Source of the DNA: Deltaproteobacteria bacterium
GTDB taxonomy: Bacteria; Bdellovibrionota_C; UBA2361; JAGFJO01
Reading direction: 5' to 3'
Length of the DNA: 64,000 nucleotides
Assembly (NCBI GenBank): GCA_024102635.1
Contig: JAGFJO010000068.1
Location: forward strand, 1-64,000
Shown here: positions 1-8,497 of the stretch, in pieces
Layout of the letters: each line of letters opens with the position of its first letter
Position numbering within the stretch: position 1 is the stretch's first letter
Program-made: the position numbers and the translations under genes
Notes under the pieces: model-generated
What the model was told of the DNA's origin: nothing
Database searches by the model: none
The model's input: the letters and a program-made list of their open reading frames with translations, nothing else

Positions 1-1666
1 GCGCCCCTTTGCTGCCCCAGCGGGTGGCCAAATCACCATCAAAACCTGCAATAGGAGTAAATCCGTCCGGATTGGAAGTTACCTCAACCTCAGAAGGCAA
101 AACCTTTCGGGATGGCTTCTCGGGATAGCTAATGGAATAGATCACCTTGTAGCCGGAGAGATCTTCAACCCGGAAGGAATATCCAAGCTCGCTTAACGCC
201 TCCGAGACTAATGCAGCCTGTGAAGGGACAAGTACCAACGGCACGAGGTCAATCTGACTGGAGTCTGCTAATTGCTCATAATCCTTTATGCGAACCTGCC
301 GCGGCTCTTGGAATACTATAAACTTGACGTTCTCTTTGCTTTCAAAGGCCAGTCTGTAGCCTATCCAGTAATTCGTCCGAACGAGAGTGATATTGCGGCG
401 CTGGAGCCACTCCAGAAGCGCGCCGTGATCTCTAGAGACGCGCTCTCTTTTATATACAAAAGGTTCTCCCGGTATCGAGCGCCCGTAAAGATAGGACGAT
501 GAGAGGTTCCCTGCCAGTATCAGAAGAGTAGCTGCAATGGCAACCAGCGGAGCGGGACGAGCTGTCCGTGCGATCACCCACGCTGCAAGAGTGAAGATCG
601 CGATATATGCGGGAAGCAGATAGCGCGGGGCCTGATTAAGCCATCCGAACGAGCTGAGGGAAAACACTGCGCAGCAGCTGACTAAAAGAAGCAGCAACAG
701 CTCTACAGGGCGCTCTTTGTCGATTTTCAAAACTATAAGCGACGCTATCTCCCTGCGCCTTAGTAACAGCAGCAAAAGCAGCATTCCGCCAAAGATCAAG
801 GAATAAAGCAGTGCGGCCCCAGGAAAGAACTCGTCGTTCTCCCAAAACCTCTTGGCTCCTAGCAAAATCGGAAGTGCGGTCGTTATTACGCCGTAAAATT
901 GCTCTAGCGCGTTGCCGCGCTCTGCAGCTCCAAAAATTCCGAAGGACACAAAATCGTGCTTCCAATTATACAACCAAAAAGGAAGGCCCCCCAAAATGAA
1001 CGCCGCGGTGCCAGCTGTAAAGTGGTAAACGGCAGAGACGCAATTTCGAAGAAAGGTGTCCCGCTTCGTCAAAATCGTGGCGAGCATAAAAAAACCTATC
1101 GGGCCCATGAAAAAGACGATCTGATTATTTGTCCACCAGCCAAAACCAAGTAAAAAACCGATTAAAAAGGTCCTGAATAACTCAGGCTTTTTCAGCCAAT
1201 AACAACACTGAAGCGTAGCCACCGCCCCAATTACCACTACTTCGATAAATCCGCCGCGCGCCTTTCCGCTCCAGACTACCAGAGGGGCCGGCGGAATTGC
1301 TGTAAAGAGCGCTGCCAGCCTTGCCGTAAGTCTGCCGCCGATCTCGCGCGCCAAAAAGTAAATTACTAGTATTAGGCTTAAGGAAAAAAGTAGCGGCACC
1401 GCTTTCAGCCCGAGATTGCCTATCCCTACCAATTTGAACATACCGGCCACCAGGAGAGGTTCAAAGCTCCCCATATAATGCTGTCCATAGTAGAAAACAG
1501 GCACAGGGGCGCCTTCGAGGATATGCTTCGCCATTAGTCCTACAATGGCTTCGTCGGAGTCGAGAACAAAATGCGAGGCTGAAAGAAAATCGTAACGCAG
1601 AAGAAGCCCGATGGCGGCTAGAGATAACAGCAGCAAAATCTCTCTTATATCAACCTTCTCTCTCAT
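1..1666 (-). CDS. GT39-like integral membrane glycosyltransferase (C-terminus cut by window edge)
   Basis: Open reading frame starting at an ATG at 1666 and staying open to base 1, so the C-terminus is missing (about 555 residues seen). The N-terminus begins with a membrane segment, followed by an Asp-rich loop (VLDSDEAIVG, about residues 36-45) and YYGQHYMGSFEP, both typical of the first periplasmic loop of GT39/PMT-like lipid-linked sugar transferases, then many hydrophobic helices. The last visible residues (FDGDLATRWGSKG) resemble the start of an F5/8-type C (discoidin) sugar-binding domain; this is inference. It is the last visible gene of the polysaccharide operon, 49 bases after the preceding GT4 gene, and probably adds a sugar to the exported glycan or lipid A. 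Confidence 0.75.
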   Translation of the reverse strand, partial: MREKVDIREILLLLSLAAIGLLLRYDFLSASHFVLDSDEAIVGLMAKHILEGAPVPVFYYGQHYMGSFEPLLVAGMFKLVGIGNLGLKAVPLLFSLSLILVIYFLAREIGGRLTARLAALFTAIPPAPLVVWSGKARGGFIEVVVIGAVATLQCCYWLKKPELFRTFLIGFLLGFGWWTNNQIVFFMGPIGFFMLATILTKRDTFLRNCVSAVYHFTAGTAAFILGGLPFWLYNWKHDFVSFGIFGAAERGNALEQFYGVITTALPILLGAKRFWENDEFFPGAALLYSLIFGGMLLLLLLLRRREIASLIVLKIDKERPVELLLLLLVSCCAVFSLSSFGWLNQAPRYLLPAYIAIFTLAAWVIARTARPAPLVAIAATLLILAGNLSSSYLYGRSIPGEPFVYKRERVSRDHGALLEWLQRRNITLVRTNYWIGYRLAFESKENVKFIVFQEPRQVRIKDYEQLADSSQIDLVPLVLVPSQAALVSEALSELGYSFRVEDLSGYKVIYSISYPEKPSRKVLPSEVEVTSNPDGFTPIAGFDGDLATRWGSKGA

Positions 1667-1715
1667 TTAACTGTCTTCGCACCGCCCGCAATAAAAAGGG
1701 CGGCAAATCTGCTTC

Positions 1716-2933
1716 TTAGATGTGCATCCTGGCCTCGTCTGCCGGGACCGCTGACACTCTCTTTGCCGCTACCCCATAAGCACGAAGCGTAGCCTCGGCC
1801 GTTTTCGACCAGGGGAACTGACTTGCCCGCCTACGTCCCTTAACTCGCAGGTCGCTTGCAAGCTCCTTATTCTGCAGCAGCGCCATAATGGCCTCCGCTG
1901 ATGCTGCATTATCCAGAGGATCCACCAGCAACGCAGCATCTCCCAACACTTCAGGCATACATGAAGTATTTGAGCTTACTACCGGAAGACTTGCTGCCAT
2001 AGCTTCTAGTGGAGGAAGGCCGAAACCTTCATACAGGCTGGGAAAGTAAAAAACACTGCTTATGGAATAGAGATCAATTAGCTCGTCGTCCGGCACGAAG
2101 CCCAGCAGCCCAACATCATGCTCTAGGCCAAGGGACTGGATAATCGACTCTAGCCGCGGGAACTCTCGATCGGAACGAATCTCCCCCGCCATGGCCAGAA
2201 AAGGCGGTATAAGACCGCTCTTCTTGTGCCTCTCCATCACGATCGCGAAGGTTCTAAGCATTCCTTCATAGTTTTTACGTGGATCGATTCCGCCGGTGTA
2301 TACTAGGAGCTTCCTATCAAATGGAATGCGGTGCTTTAATCTTACGTTCTCGTCGCTAGGGACAGCCCTCTCTTCAAAGAAACGTTCGTCAACTCCTAAA
2401 TGGGTAACGATGATCCGTTCCTTCGGAATTCCCAAAATTCGATTAACATCGCGCGCAGTATTCTCGCTGATTGCCAGAATCAACGCGGCATTCTTAATGG
2501 CGCGGATCTCCAGCCAACGGGCAAAAGCAAATCTCCAGCCCGGTTTGTTTGCCCTGTATAAATCTTCAAGCACGAGCGGAATGAGGTCCAGCACAGTTAA
2601 CACATAGTTCTTTAAGCTCCAAGCCGGAGCGTCCATATGCGCAGGAAAATGCAGGATATCGTACCCCTTGCCGTTCTTCGAACTGAGGCGAGCCGGATAG
2701 AGCAGCTGCTGCCTTATGGTTTGCCTGCCCGCCGGAAGGAAATCAATCAGAGAATTGATAAAGCCTCTCTGCTGGAACTCACAGTGCTGAAAAGGTTTGA
2801 TTCGTATTGTGGTGGATGGATTGTTGTCGAAGTAGCGCTTCAGCTCATATACGTACCGGCCAATACCGCGCAAAGCGTGCGATTTAAAGCCGGTATCAAG
2901 TGCGCTTGTGTCAAAACCTACCGTATACACCAT
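1716..2933 (-). CDS. Glycosyltransferase family 4 (mannosyltransferase-like)
   Basis: 405-residue cytosolic GT-B glycosyltransferase that should add a sugar from a nucleotide donor to the growing surface polysaccharide. The C-terminal half carries the GT4 signature: VYTGGIDPRKNYEG (start of the donor domain), GFVPDDELIDLY, and the E-x7-E motif in PSLYEGFGLPPLEAMA. The length is normal for GT4. It starts at an ATG only 2 bases after the stop of the upstream GT4 gene, so the two are translationally coupled. The donor and acceptor cannot be read from the sequence. Confidence 0.85.
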   Translation of the reverse strand: MVYTVGFDTSALDTGFKSHALRGIGRYVYELKRYFDNNPSTTIRIKPFQHCEFQQRGFINSLIDFLPAGRQTIRQQLLYPARLSSKNGKGYDILHFPAHMDAPAWSLKNYVLTVLDLIPLVLEDLYRANKPGWRFAFARWLEIRAIKNAALILAISENTARDVNRILGIPKERIIVTHLGVDERFFEERAVPSDENVRLKHRIPFDRKLLVYTGGIDPRKNYEGMLRTFAIVMERHKKSGLIPPFLAMAGEIRSDREFPRLESIIQSLGLEHDVGLLGFVPDDELIDLYSISSVFYFPSLYEGFGLPPLEAMAASLPVVSSNTSCMPEVLGDAALLVDPLDNAASAEAIMALLQNKELASDLRVKGRRRASQFPWSKTAEATLRAYGVAAKRVSAVPADEARMHI

Positions 2934-2935
2934 GA

Positions 2936-4042
2936 CTATCTTGCCTGTCGAAGAGGGGCGGCGCCTGTGCCGCTCGGACGGGTGATTATTTCCCTGAACT
3001 TTTCTGCAAATTTATCGAACGAAAGCTGGCCAACGCGGGCGCGTCCCGCTTCGATCAGCCTGATGCGAAGCTGCTGATCACTACATGCGATATTCATAAG
3101 CTCGGCGAGCCGAGCCGGATGCTTCTCGCTAATCAAGAGACCTCCTGTTCCCAGCGTACCGGGTACCGCGGAGGATGCATACGCAATCACCGGCAGGCCG
3201 AAATGCATGGCCTCAACCAAAGGCACACAGAAACCTTCATGCTCACTAAGACATATGTAAAGAGTGGCATTCTCGTATAAAGCCTTAAGCTCTGAATCGG
3301 AAAATGTGCTTATAAAATTTACGCTATCATCCAGTGACAGTTCGTAAACCAGCCGCTTCAAAGCGAAGGAATAGATCTCGGTGTCTATATCGATGCCTAT
3401 AAGCCACAGTTTGCTGCGGCGATCAATATGGTGATGCATAAAATAGAAAGCTTTGATGATGTCCTCGATGCGCTTATTGGGCGCAAATCGTCCGACGTGA
3501 ACAATATGCTTACAAGAGTCGCCTCTTAAAAGAGCGGCTATTCCGTCATTAGACTTCATGTTCCAACGCTCTGGATCCAGCGGAAGCTCCAAAACATCCG
3601 AATCAAAGCCGAGAGCGCGCAGCTCACCGGCATTGAACTGAGAATCGGAGATAAGGGAGTCCGACACGGAGCATAGTTCCGGAAGCTCGCGGCGGCCCCG
3701 TTCAATATCTTGCACGATACGCGGATTGATCCCTTCGAACCACCTGGACGGGGTAATATTGTGGTAGATTAGTGTGCGATGCGCCGAGTTCAGGTTGCGA
3801 TATAGATCGTTAAGCGGCGACCCTAAAGAGTAGTGCAAAATCAGGCGGCCTGAAAACTCGGCGCTTAACTCAGTATATATTCTAGCTTGTTGCTTGAGTT
3901 TGGGATGCACATTGATTGCATAAACCTCCGACTCGCGGCCCATTTCCCGGCAGGCGCGCTGAAGCGCCAGGACCTCGCCGGATATGGCATCACCGTAACT
4001 TAATGTGTGGACCAACTGGTGAATGGGATCGTTTGAGTTCAT
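2936..4042 (-). CDS. Glycosyltransferase family 4
   Basis: 368-residue GT4-type glycosyltransferase. The donor-binding half shows HVGRFAPNKRIEDII and the E-x7-E motif in LSEHEGFCVPLVEAM. The ATG (4042) overlaps the stop codon of the ABC permease gene by four bases (ATGA), so it is co-translated with the exporter. The pairing of two GT4 enzymes with Wzm/Wzt is the standard arrangement of ABC-transporter-dependent O-antigen or capsule synthesis. Sugar specificity is not visible. Confidence 0.85.
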   Translation of the reverse strand: MNSNDPIHQLVHTLSYGDAISGEVLALQRACREMGRESEVYAINVHPKLKQQARIYTELSAEFSGRLILHYSLGSPLNDLYRNLNSAHRTLIYHNITPSRWFEGINPRIVQDIERGRRELPELCSVSDSLISDSQFNAGELRALGFDSDVLELPLDPERWNMKSNDGIAALLRGDSCKHIVHVGRFAPNKRIEDIIKAFYFMHHHIDRRSKLWLIGIDIDTEIYSFALKRLVYELSLDDSVNFISTFSDSELKALYENATLYICLSEHEGFCVPLVEAMHFGLPVIAYASSAVPGTLGTGGLLISEKHPARLAELMNIACSDQQLRIRLIEAGRARVGQLSFDKFAEKFREIITRPSGTGAAPLRQAR

Positions 4043-4818
4043 AACAGCTCTGCAAAGCTCTCTCGATTATATTCAAATATCATGTGTCCCATTACAAAAG
4101 ACAGCGTTGAAAATCCTGCCAACAGAACAATCTGATGCAGCGGAGGCACCACCCCGTCAAGAATTAGATCATGATAAAACATGGTGAAAAGCGAGAAAGG
4201 ATTCAGTTCCAAGGTAAAACGATACGCTTCGGGCACGCTTTCGATCGGATAGAGTATGGGGCAGAGAAAGAACAAGAAAGTCAGAACATTGCCCAGTATG
4301 TGCTGTACGTCCCGGTACTGCACGTTCACCGCGCTCAAAGCTAAGGCCAGGCCGAAACAAAAAACGAACTGTAAGAAGATTACAAACGGGACAAGCAGCA
4401 TGGTGTAATGCAAAGACATGCCCGACACAAACATAAAAGCGAAAAGAATCGGAAGTGAGAGAAGGAAGTGTACCATACTGGTAATCACCGCAACGGAGGG
4501 CAAAAGCTGCGCTGGGAAAAGCGATTTCGTAATAAGATGGCCGCTTGCGACTATCGAGCTAGCCCCTTCGTGCAACGATGAAGTCACCCAGATCCATGGC
4601 AAAAGGCCGCAAAACAAGAACACCGAGTAGTTCTCGACTTGGTCGAAACGGATGTAGAATCTGAATACCAGCGTGTAGACCAACATCAGCAAAAGGGGGT
4701 TAAGAAATGACCAGAGAAACCCCAGCGCTGAACCGCGGTACCTCATAGACAAATGCCGGCCTACAAGGGCAAGCAGCAGCTCGCGATATTGAAGCAGTTC
4801 GGCGATTCTTTTCTTCAC
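4039..4818 (-). CDS. wzm: ABC-2 type polysaccharide export permease (Wzm-like)
   Basis: 259 residues with about six hydrophobic segments and the family pattern near the N-terminus (RYRGSALGFLWSFLNPLLLM), typical of Wzm/KpsM permeases that flip lipid-linked polysaccharide across the inner membrane. The start is GTG at 4818, overlapping the wzt stop by four bases (GTGA). It forms the exporter with the ATPase encoded immediately upstream. Family assignment is firm; the gene symbol is by function and context. Confidence 0.88.
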   Translation of the reverse strand: MKKRIAELLQYRELLLALVGRHLSMRYRGSALGFLWSFLNPLLLMLVYTLVFRFYIRFDQVENYSVFLFCGLLPWIWVTSSLHEGASSIVASGHLITKSLFPAQLLPSVAVITSMVHFLLSLPILFAFMFVSGMSLHYTMLLVPFVIFLQFVFCFGLALALSAVNVQYRDVQHILGNVLTFLFFLCPILYPIESVPEAYRFTLELNPFSLFTMFYHDLILDGVVPPLHQIVLLAGFSTLSFVMGHMIFEYNRESFAELL

Positions 4819-6122
4819 ACCACCTCCCAGCGATGCTTCGGGTCGAATACACCGATCTGTTTGAAAGGCGACCTAACAGCGAATCTTAAAGCGCCCTTAT
4901 GATAGTCATAGGCGTAGCCATCTGAGCGGTGTACGGCAACATCCAAAAAATAGCTTCCCTCCAGCAGCCCCAGCCGCTCAACTGCAAAGCGCACCACTCC
5001 GTGTGCTGCCGCCTTGAACTTGACTCTCTCAATATCCGTATTTGTCCCGAAGATTTGCACACCATCCGACCGTCTTATGCCGATCCCGAAAACAAGATCG
5101 GAAAGGCCCTCCCGCACCAAATAGTCGAACTCGACACAGAAAGGATCCTCTGTGTGGAACAGCTGATGCGGCTGGCCTGCCCGGCCGAGCAGCCTAATCG
5201 ATCCGATCTCGGCTTCACGGCTCCCCCACCTCGCCGATTCGGGTTCTTCATGAGCAGCGGCAGGGGCCGTATTCTCGGGCCGCATCGCTGTGCTCGCAGC
5301 TTCTTCTCTAAGCTCCTCTTCTTCTCCGCGCTCGATAAACTCCCGGTAGTGATCAATAACCCGCCGCGGCTCTCCCCTATCACGCACTTCTCCCGCATGA
5401 AGCCACAACACCTCGTCGCACCACCGTTCCACAGCATCGAGATCGTGGGTCACTAGAAGCAAAGTTTTTCCGCGCTTGCGAAGCTCGGCAATCTTCTCCT
5501 TACATTTACTTACAAACGCCGCATCACCAACAGCGAGCACTTCGTCTATGATAAGCACATCCGGATCGGTATGAATCGCCAGGCTGAATCCCAGCCGCAT
5601 AAACATTCCGGAGGAGTATGTGCGAACCGGATCGTCTATAACCTCCTCAAGCTCCGCAAATTGTACAATATCATCGAACTTGCGCCGCACTTCGCTGCGG
5701 GTAAGGCCGTGCATGACAGCCCCGAGCATCAGGTTCTCCCTTCCCGTAAAATCCGGATGAAAGCCGGCTCCAAGTTCTATCAGTGCAGCCACCCGGCCTC
5801 TAAGATCCACCTTACCGGTTGTCGGCTTATAAATGCCGGTAATGAGTTTGAGAAGGGTTGATTTCCCGGACCCGTTTCTGCCGATTATACCTACCGAAGC
5901 GCCGCACGGAATCCTCAGGGTCAGATCCTTTATGGCATGGGTTACATTATGCGGGCGTTCATCTCTGCGGAGAAAGAAATTGACCAGAGATGTCTTGAAG
6001 GTAGTGTACGCGCCCTTCGCCATTGTGTGGCGGTTGAACATCTTCGAAAGTGAAACTATGTCCACCGAATAGTCGATGCTCTCGCCGTGCTGCGGGCTTT
6101 CAAAGCGAGTTGCCAGTACCAC
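4815..6122 (-). CDS. wzt: ABC polysaccharide export ATPase with C-terminal glycan-binding domain (Wzt-like)
   Basis: About 435 residues. Walker A GIIGRNGSGKST, ABC signature YSSGMFMRLGFSLA, Walker B DVLIIDEVLAVGD. The roughly 180 residues after the nucleotide-binding domain match the Wzt C-terminal beta-sandwich layout (DPFCVEFDYLV onward), which in known systems recognises the finished O-polysaccharide. The reading frame is open further upstream to 6203, but that part lies inside hpt. I prefer GTG at 6122, which overlaps the hpt stop by one base (TAGTG) and has an AGGGG ribosome-binding site about 7 bases upstream. Confidence 0.88.
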   Translation of the reverse strand: MVLATRFESPQHGESIDYSVDIVSLSKMFNRHTMAKGAYTTFKTSLVNFFLRRDERPHNVTHAIKDLTLRIPCGASVGIIGRNGSGKSTLLKLITGIYKPTTGKVDLRGRVAALIELGAGFHPDFTGRENLMLGAVMHGLTRSEVRRKFDDIVQFAELEEVIDDPVRTYSSGMFMRLGFSLAIHTDPDVLIIDEVLAVGDAAFVSKCKEKIAELRKRGKTLLLVTHDLDAVERWCDEVLWLHAGEVRDRGEPRRVIDHYREFIERGEEEELREEAASTAMRPENTAPAAAHEEPESARWGSREAEIGSIRLLGRAGQPHQLFHTEDPFCVEFDYLVREGLSDLVFGIGIRRSDGVQIFGTNTDIERVKFKAAAHGVVRFAVERLGLLEGSYFLDVAVHRSDGYAYDYHKGALRFAVRSPFKQIGVFDPKHRWEVV

Positions 6123-6664
6123 TAAGAGCCCCTGTTCATCGTATATATTTGAGGAAGATTTCTCCAACCCCCCTGAGTATCCATGCCGTACCCTACAAAC
6201 CACTCCTTACCCGGGTACTCAAACCCCGTCCAGTCCGGTTCAAATTCGGCTCCGCCCCCCGTACGGCGGATTAATACCGCGCTTTTAATCTCTCTGGCGC
6301 CCTTCTTTAACAAAGCCTGTTTAAGCGTAGTTAAAGTCCGCCCGGTATCGCAAATGTCATCCACTACTAGTACGTTTCGCCCGTAGGGCGTCACATCTCC
6401 AACATCAATGCCTACTTGCGCACCGCTTAGCTGATCATTTTTCGTGTCATAGGCGCGAGCCCGTATCGGGACTGCTTCAATTGGCACAGGCATCGCCCTC
6501 ACCAGGTCAGCGAAGAAAAAAAGTGCCCCGGTTAAAACAGGAAGAACGAGCAGATGCTGGCTTGTGCAGTCACTCCACCGCGTAACTTCCCCGGCCAGCT
6601 GAATGACACGCCGGTGTATCTGATCCTGTGTGTAACAAAGCGCAAATTCAGATGGTGGAAACAT
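6122..6664 (-). CDS. hpt: Hypoxanthine phosphoribosyltransferase
   Basis: 180-residue type I phosphoribosyltransferase of purine salvage, converting hypoxanthine or guanine plus PRPP to IMP or GMP. The PRPP-binding motif VLVVDDICDTGRTL (about residues 98-111) and the preceding LPVLTGALFF loop are clear, and the length is normal. It is the promoter-proximal gene of the polysaccharide operon and its stop overlaps the wzt start by one base, an unusual partner for O-antigen genes. Substrate choice between hypoxanthine, guanine and xanthine is inferred from family likeness. Confidence 0.85.
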   Translation of the reverse strand: MFPPSEFALCYTQDQIHRRVIQLAGEVTRWSDCTSQHLLVLPVLTGALFFFADLVRAMPVPIEAVPIRARAYDTKNDQLSGAQVGIDVGDVTPYGRNVLVVDDICDTGRTLTTLKQALLKKGAREIKSAVLIRRTGGGAEFEPDWTGFEYPGKEWFVGYGMDTQGGWRNLPQIYTMNRGS

Positions 6665-6772
6665 GCTCGCATGGGCGTTAAACCCGGCCTACTATAACAG
6701 TCCAAGGACAATAAGATCTGTTAAGCGCTTGATATTAGTACAACGTAGCTACTGTGGCAAAGGTCTTCAAGA

Positions 6773-6789
6773 TTAGGCTGTCAGCCTAA
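6773..6789. promoter_or_regulatory. Perfect 8+1+8 palindrome, candidate operator
   Basis: TTAGGCTG-T-CAGCCTAA is an exact inverted repeat with a one-base centre. A one-base loop is too small for a good RNA hairpin, so a dimeric repressor or activator site is more likely than a terminator. It lies 109 bases upstream of the hpt start and 194 bases upstream of the lipoprotein start. The binding protein is unknown. Confidence 0.4.
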
Positions 6790-6967
6790 CGAAAGCAGCA
6801 CGGCATCAGATTGCAACCAGCTGGCAAACGTATAGCGTTATCGGACCCTTAAATATGTCAGACAGCGCATATGACTAAGGAATGGTTGTAGTATAAATCT
6901 TAAAAATACCAAAAAATCAGGCGCTTACACGCCCCTGGTATACATGCGTATTTCTGTTCGACTAGAG

Positions 6968-6973
6968 TATAAT
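6968..6973 (+). promoter_or_regulatory. Consensus -10 box giving a probably leaderless mRNA
   Basis: An exact TATAAT ends 9 bases before the ATG at 6983, so transcription should start about 2-3 bases before the start codon. No Shine-Dalgarno sequence is present. No good -35 box is visible at 16-18 bases upstream. Confidence 0.45.
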
Positions 6974-6982
6974 AGCAGCTAT

Positions 6983-7378
6983 ATGAAGTCGCTTGCGTTT
7001 ATAACTTTCCTTGCTCTCTGTTTACCTTTCTTGCTCTCCTCATGCCAACGCGAGCAGGCAGAATCGGCTCTGGATGGGGTCGGTGATAAGCTCAATCAGG
7101 GTTACCAATATGCGCGTGACTCTGCAAAGGAGATCCCCGGCAAAGCTGAGGAGCTATCGGAGAGCGCGGCGCGCGAGGTCTCTAAGCTGCACTCGCTTGA
7201 ATACAAAGTATTCGAGCTTGATAAATCCACTGATAGCTTCGAGATTGAAAGAAAGCTTGCAACTCTCGGGCTGGAGCGGTGGGATTGCTTCTTTGTAAGA
7301 GAACGCTTCGACTCACTTCAATTCTTCTGCAAGCGTCACCCGAAAACTTTACTGCGGTACTTGCCGCGAGTTTTTTAG
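6983..7378 (+). CDS. Small lipoprotein of unknown function
   Basis: 131 residues. The N-terminus is a lipoprotein signal peptide (MKSLAFITF... ending in the lipobox LLSSC), so the mature protein should be lipidated at Cys and anchored in a membrane. The body is helical and charged (DKLNQGYQYARDSAKEIPGKAE), with a C-terminal part holding two more Cys. I chose ATG 6983 over an earlier in-frame start at 6944 because the signal peptide begins there. It lies 11 bases before the M48 protease gene, so the two are probably co-transcribed and both exported. I recognise no family. Confidence 0.7.
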   Translation: MKSLAFITFLALCLPFLLSSCQREQAESALDGVGDKLNQGYQYARDSAKEIPGKAEELSESAAREVSKLHSLEYKVFELDKSTDSFEIERKLATLGLERWDCFFVRERFDSLQFFCKRHPKTLLRYLPRVF

Positions 7379-7389
7379 CTGTAGCTTAA

Positions 7390-8472
7390 ATGATTTTTAT
7401 TCATAAGATTCGTGCCTTCTCGTTAGCTGTTAGTGTTTGCATCATTACCTTCGCCGCAGGATGCGCCAGTGCGCGGCAGCCTGTGCCGCCGGGTGTGGTT
7501 CCTCAGCAGAGCAGCGTATATTCTGAGGACGAGCAGTACGGCCACGAAGTATTCAATCAGCTGACTAAAAGCTACCCGGTCGATCGCTCGGACGATAACG
7601 TGAACCGCATCCGCGATATAGTGGATAAGCTGGTTAAGGCGGCGCGGGCGGATCACAACCCATGGCACGTTTACGTGCTCGTCGGCGACGACATAAAGAA
7701 CGCGGCCGCCACTCGGGGGAACTTCATCTTTGTATGGAGCGGCATCCTAAAAACCGCGACTAGTGATGCGGAGATCGCCACTGTGCTTGCCCATGAAATC
7801 GGCCATGTTCTAGCGGGCCACACCGCTCCCGATCCTGCAGAAGAAACGCAGAGAATCATAGCTGGAGTTGCAGGCACGGTGACCGGTTCAGTGCTTGCTA
7901 CTCGCGGAGTTGCGGGTCCTGTCGCGGATCTGGCGGAAATTGTGGTGCGGGCCTCGCTCGAGGCGCTTATCGTAAACCCCAATCAGCAAGCTAATGAATT
8001 GGAAGCCGATCAGATCGGAATTTTTATGATGGCCGACGCCTCATACGATCCTGCCGAAGCGATCACTTTCTGGGAGAGGGCTCAGCACGATCCGGCCTTT
8101 GGCTCTCTGCCGTTTGAGTTCATGTCTTCGCATCCCTCCAGCAGCACTAGGCTTGAAAGGCTTAGGGGGCTTCTTCCGCAGGCTCAGGAGCGGTACGCGG
8201 CTGCCTCCGGGAGCGCAGTGCCTTCGGCTTATGCCATGAACTCCGCTAGAGGGGATTACAGATCGGACCACAAGCGAGCTGCAAATGACGAGGTGTGGAT
8301 AGTGCAGGAAAGAGAGACTGTCGTTTACTCAGGGCCGGATAACGGCAGCAAAGTCATCGACAAGCTGGCTTTTAATTCCGAGGTCAGTGTTCGCAGTATT
8401 CGTGGACGTTGGCTTGAGATAACCACCCCTGTGGGCGGATTCGTTAGAAGCCGCGACCTGGCGCCGAAATAG
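7390..8472 (+). CDS. M48 family zinc metalloprotease lipoprotein with C-terminal SH3-like domain
   Basis: 360 residues. Signal peptide with lipobox FAAGC; M48 peptidase domain with the zinc motif LAHEIGHVLAGH (about residues 135-146) and the third ligand in NELEADQIG (about residue 205). The last ~65 residues (from VWIVQERETVVYSGP) look like an SH3b domain, often used to bind peptidoglycan or peptides. The layout resembles the periplasmic quality-control proteases Loip/BepA. It acts on the outer side of the inner membrane or on the inner face of the outer membrane. Co-transcribed with the small lipoprotein gene just upstream. Confidence 0.85.
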   Translation: MIFIHKIRAFSLAVSVCIITFAAGCASARQPVPPGVVPQQSSVYSEDEQYGHEVFNQLTKSYPVDRSDDNVNRIRDIVDKLVKAARADHNPWHVYVLVGDDIKNAAATRGNFIFVWSGILKTATSDAEIATVLAHEIGHVLAGHTAPDPAEETQRIIAGVAGTVTGSVLATRGVAGPVADLAEIVVRASLEALIVNPNQQANELEADQIGIFMMADASYDPAEAITFWERAQHDPAFGSLPFEFMSSHPSSSTRLERLRGLLPQAQERYAAASGSAVPSAYAMNSARGDYRSDHKRAANDEVWIVQERETVVYSGPDNGSKVIDKLAFNSEVSVRSIRGRWLEITTPVGGFVRSRDLAPK

Positions 8473-8497
8473 CGAGGCAACAGCTGGCCCTGAAAAC

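Larger units (their letters stand above)
6665..6982. promoter_or_regulatory. Divergent intergenic region hpt / lipoprotein gene
   Basis: 318 bases with no credible gene. It must hold the promoter of the hpt-wzt-wzm operon (leftward) and of the lipoprotein gene (rightward). It contains a perfect 17-base palindrome at 6773-6789 and a TATAAT box at 6968-6973, listed separately. The rest is AT-rich with no recognisable motif. Confidence 0.5.

Noticed and set aside
6124..6203. N-terminal extension of wzt to 6203
   Set aside because: It would lie inside hpt in another frame and shows no family likeness; GTG 6122 has a good ribosome-binding site.
8469..8497. GCGAGGCAAC between convergent M48 and adh genes as a fourth repeat copy
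   Set aside because: Only 10 bases match copy B, which is expected by chance in 64 kb.
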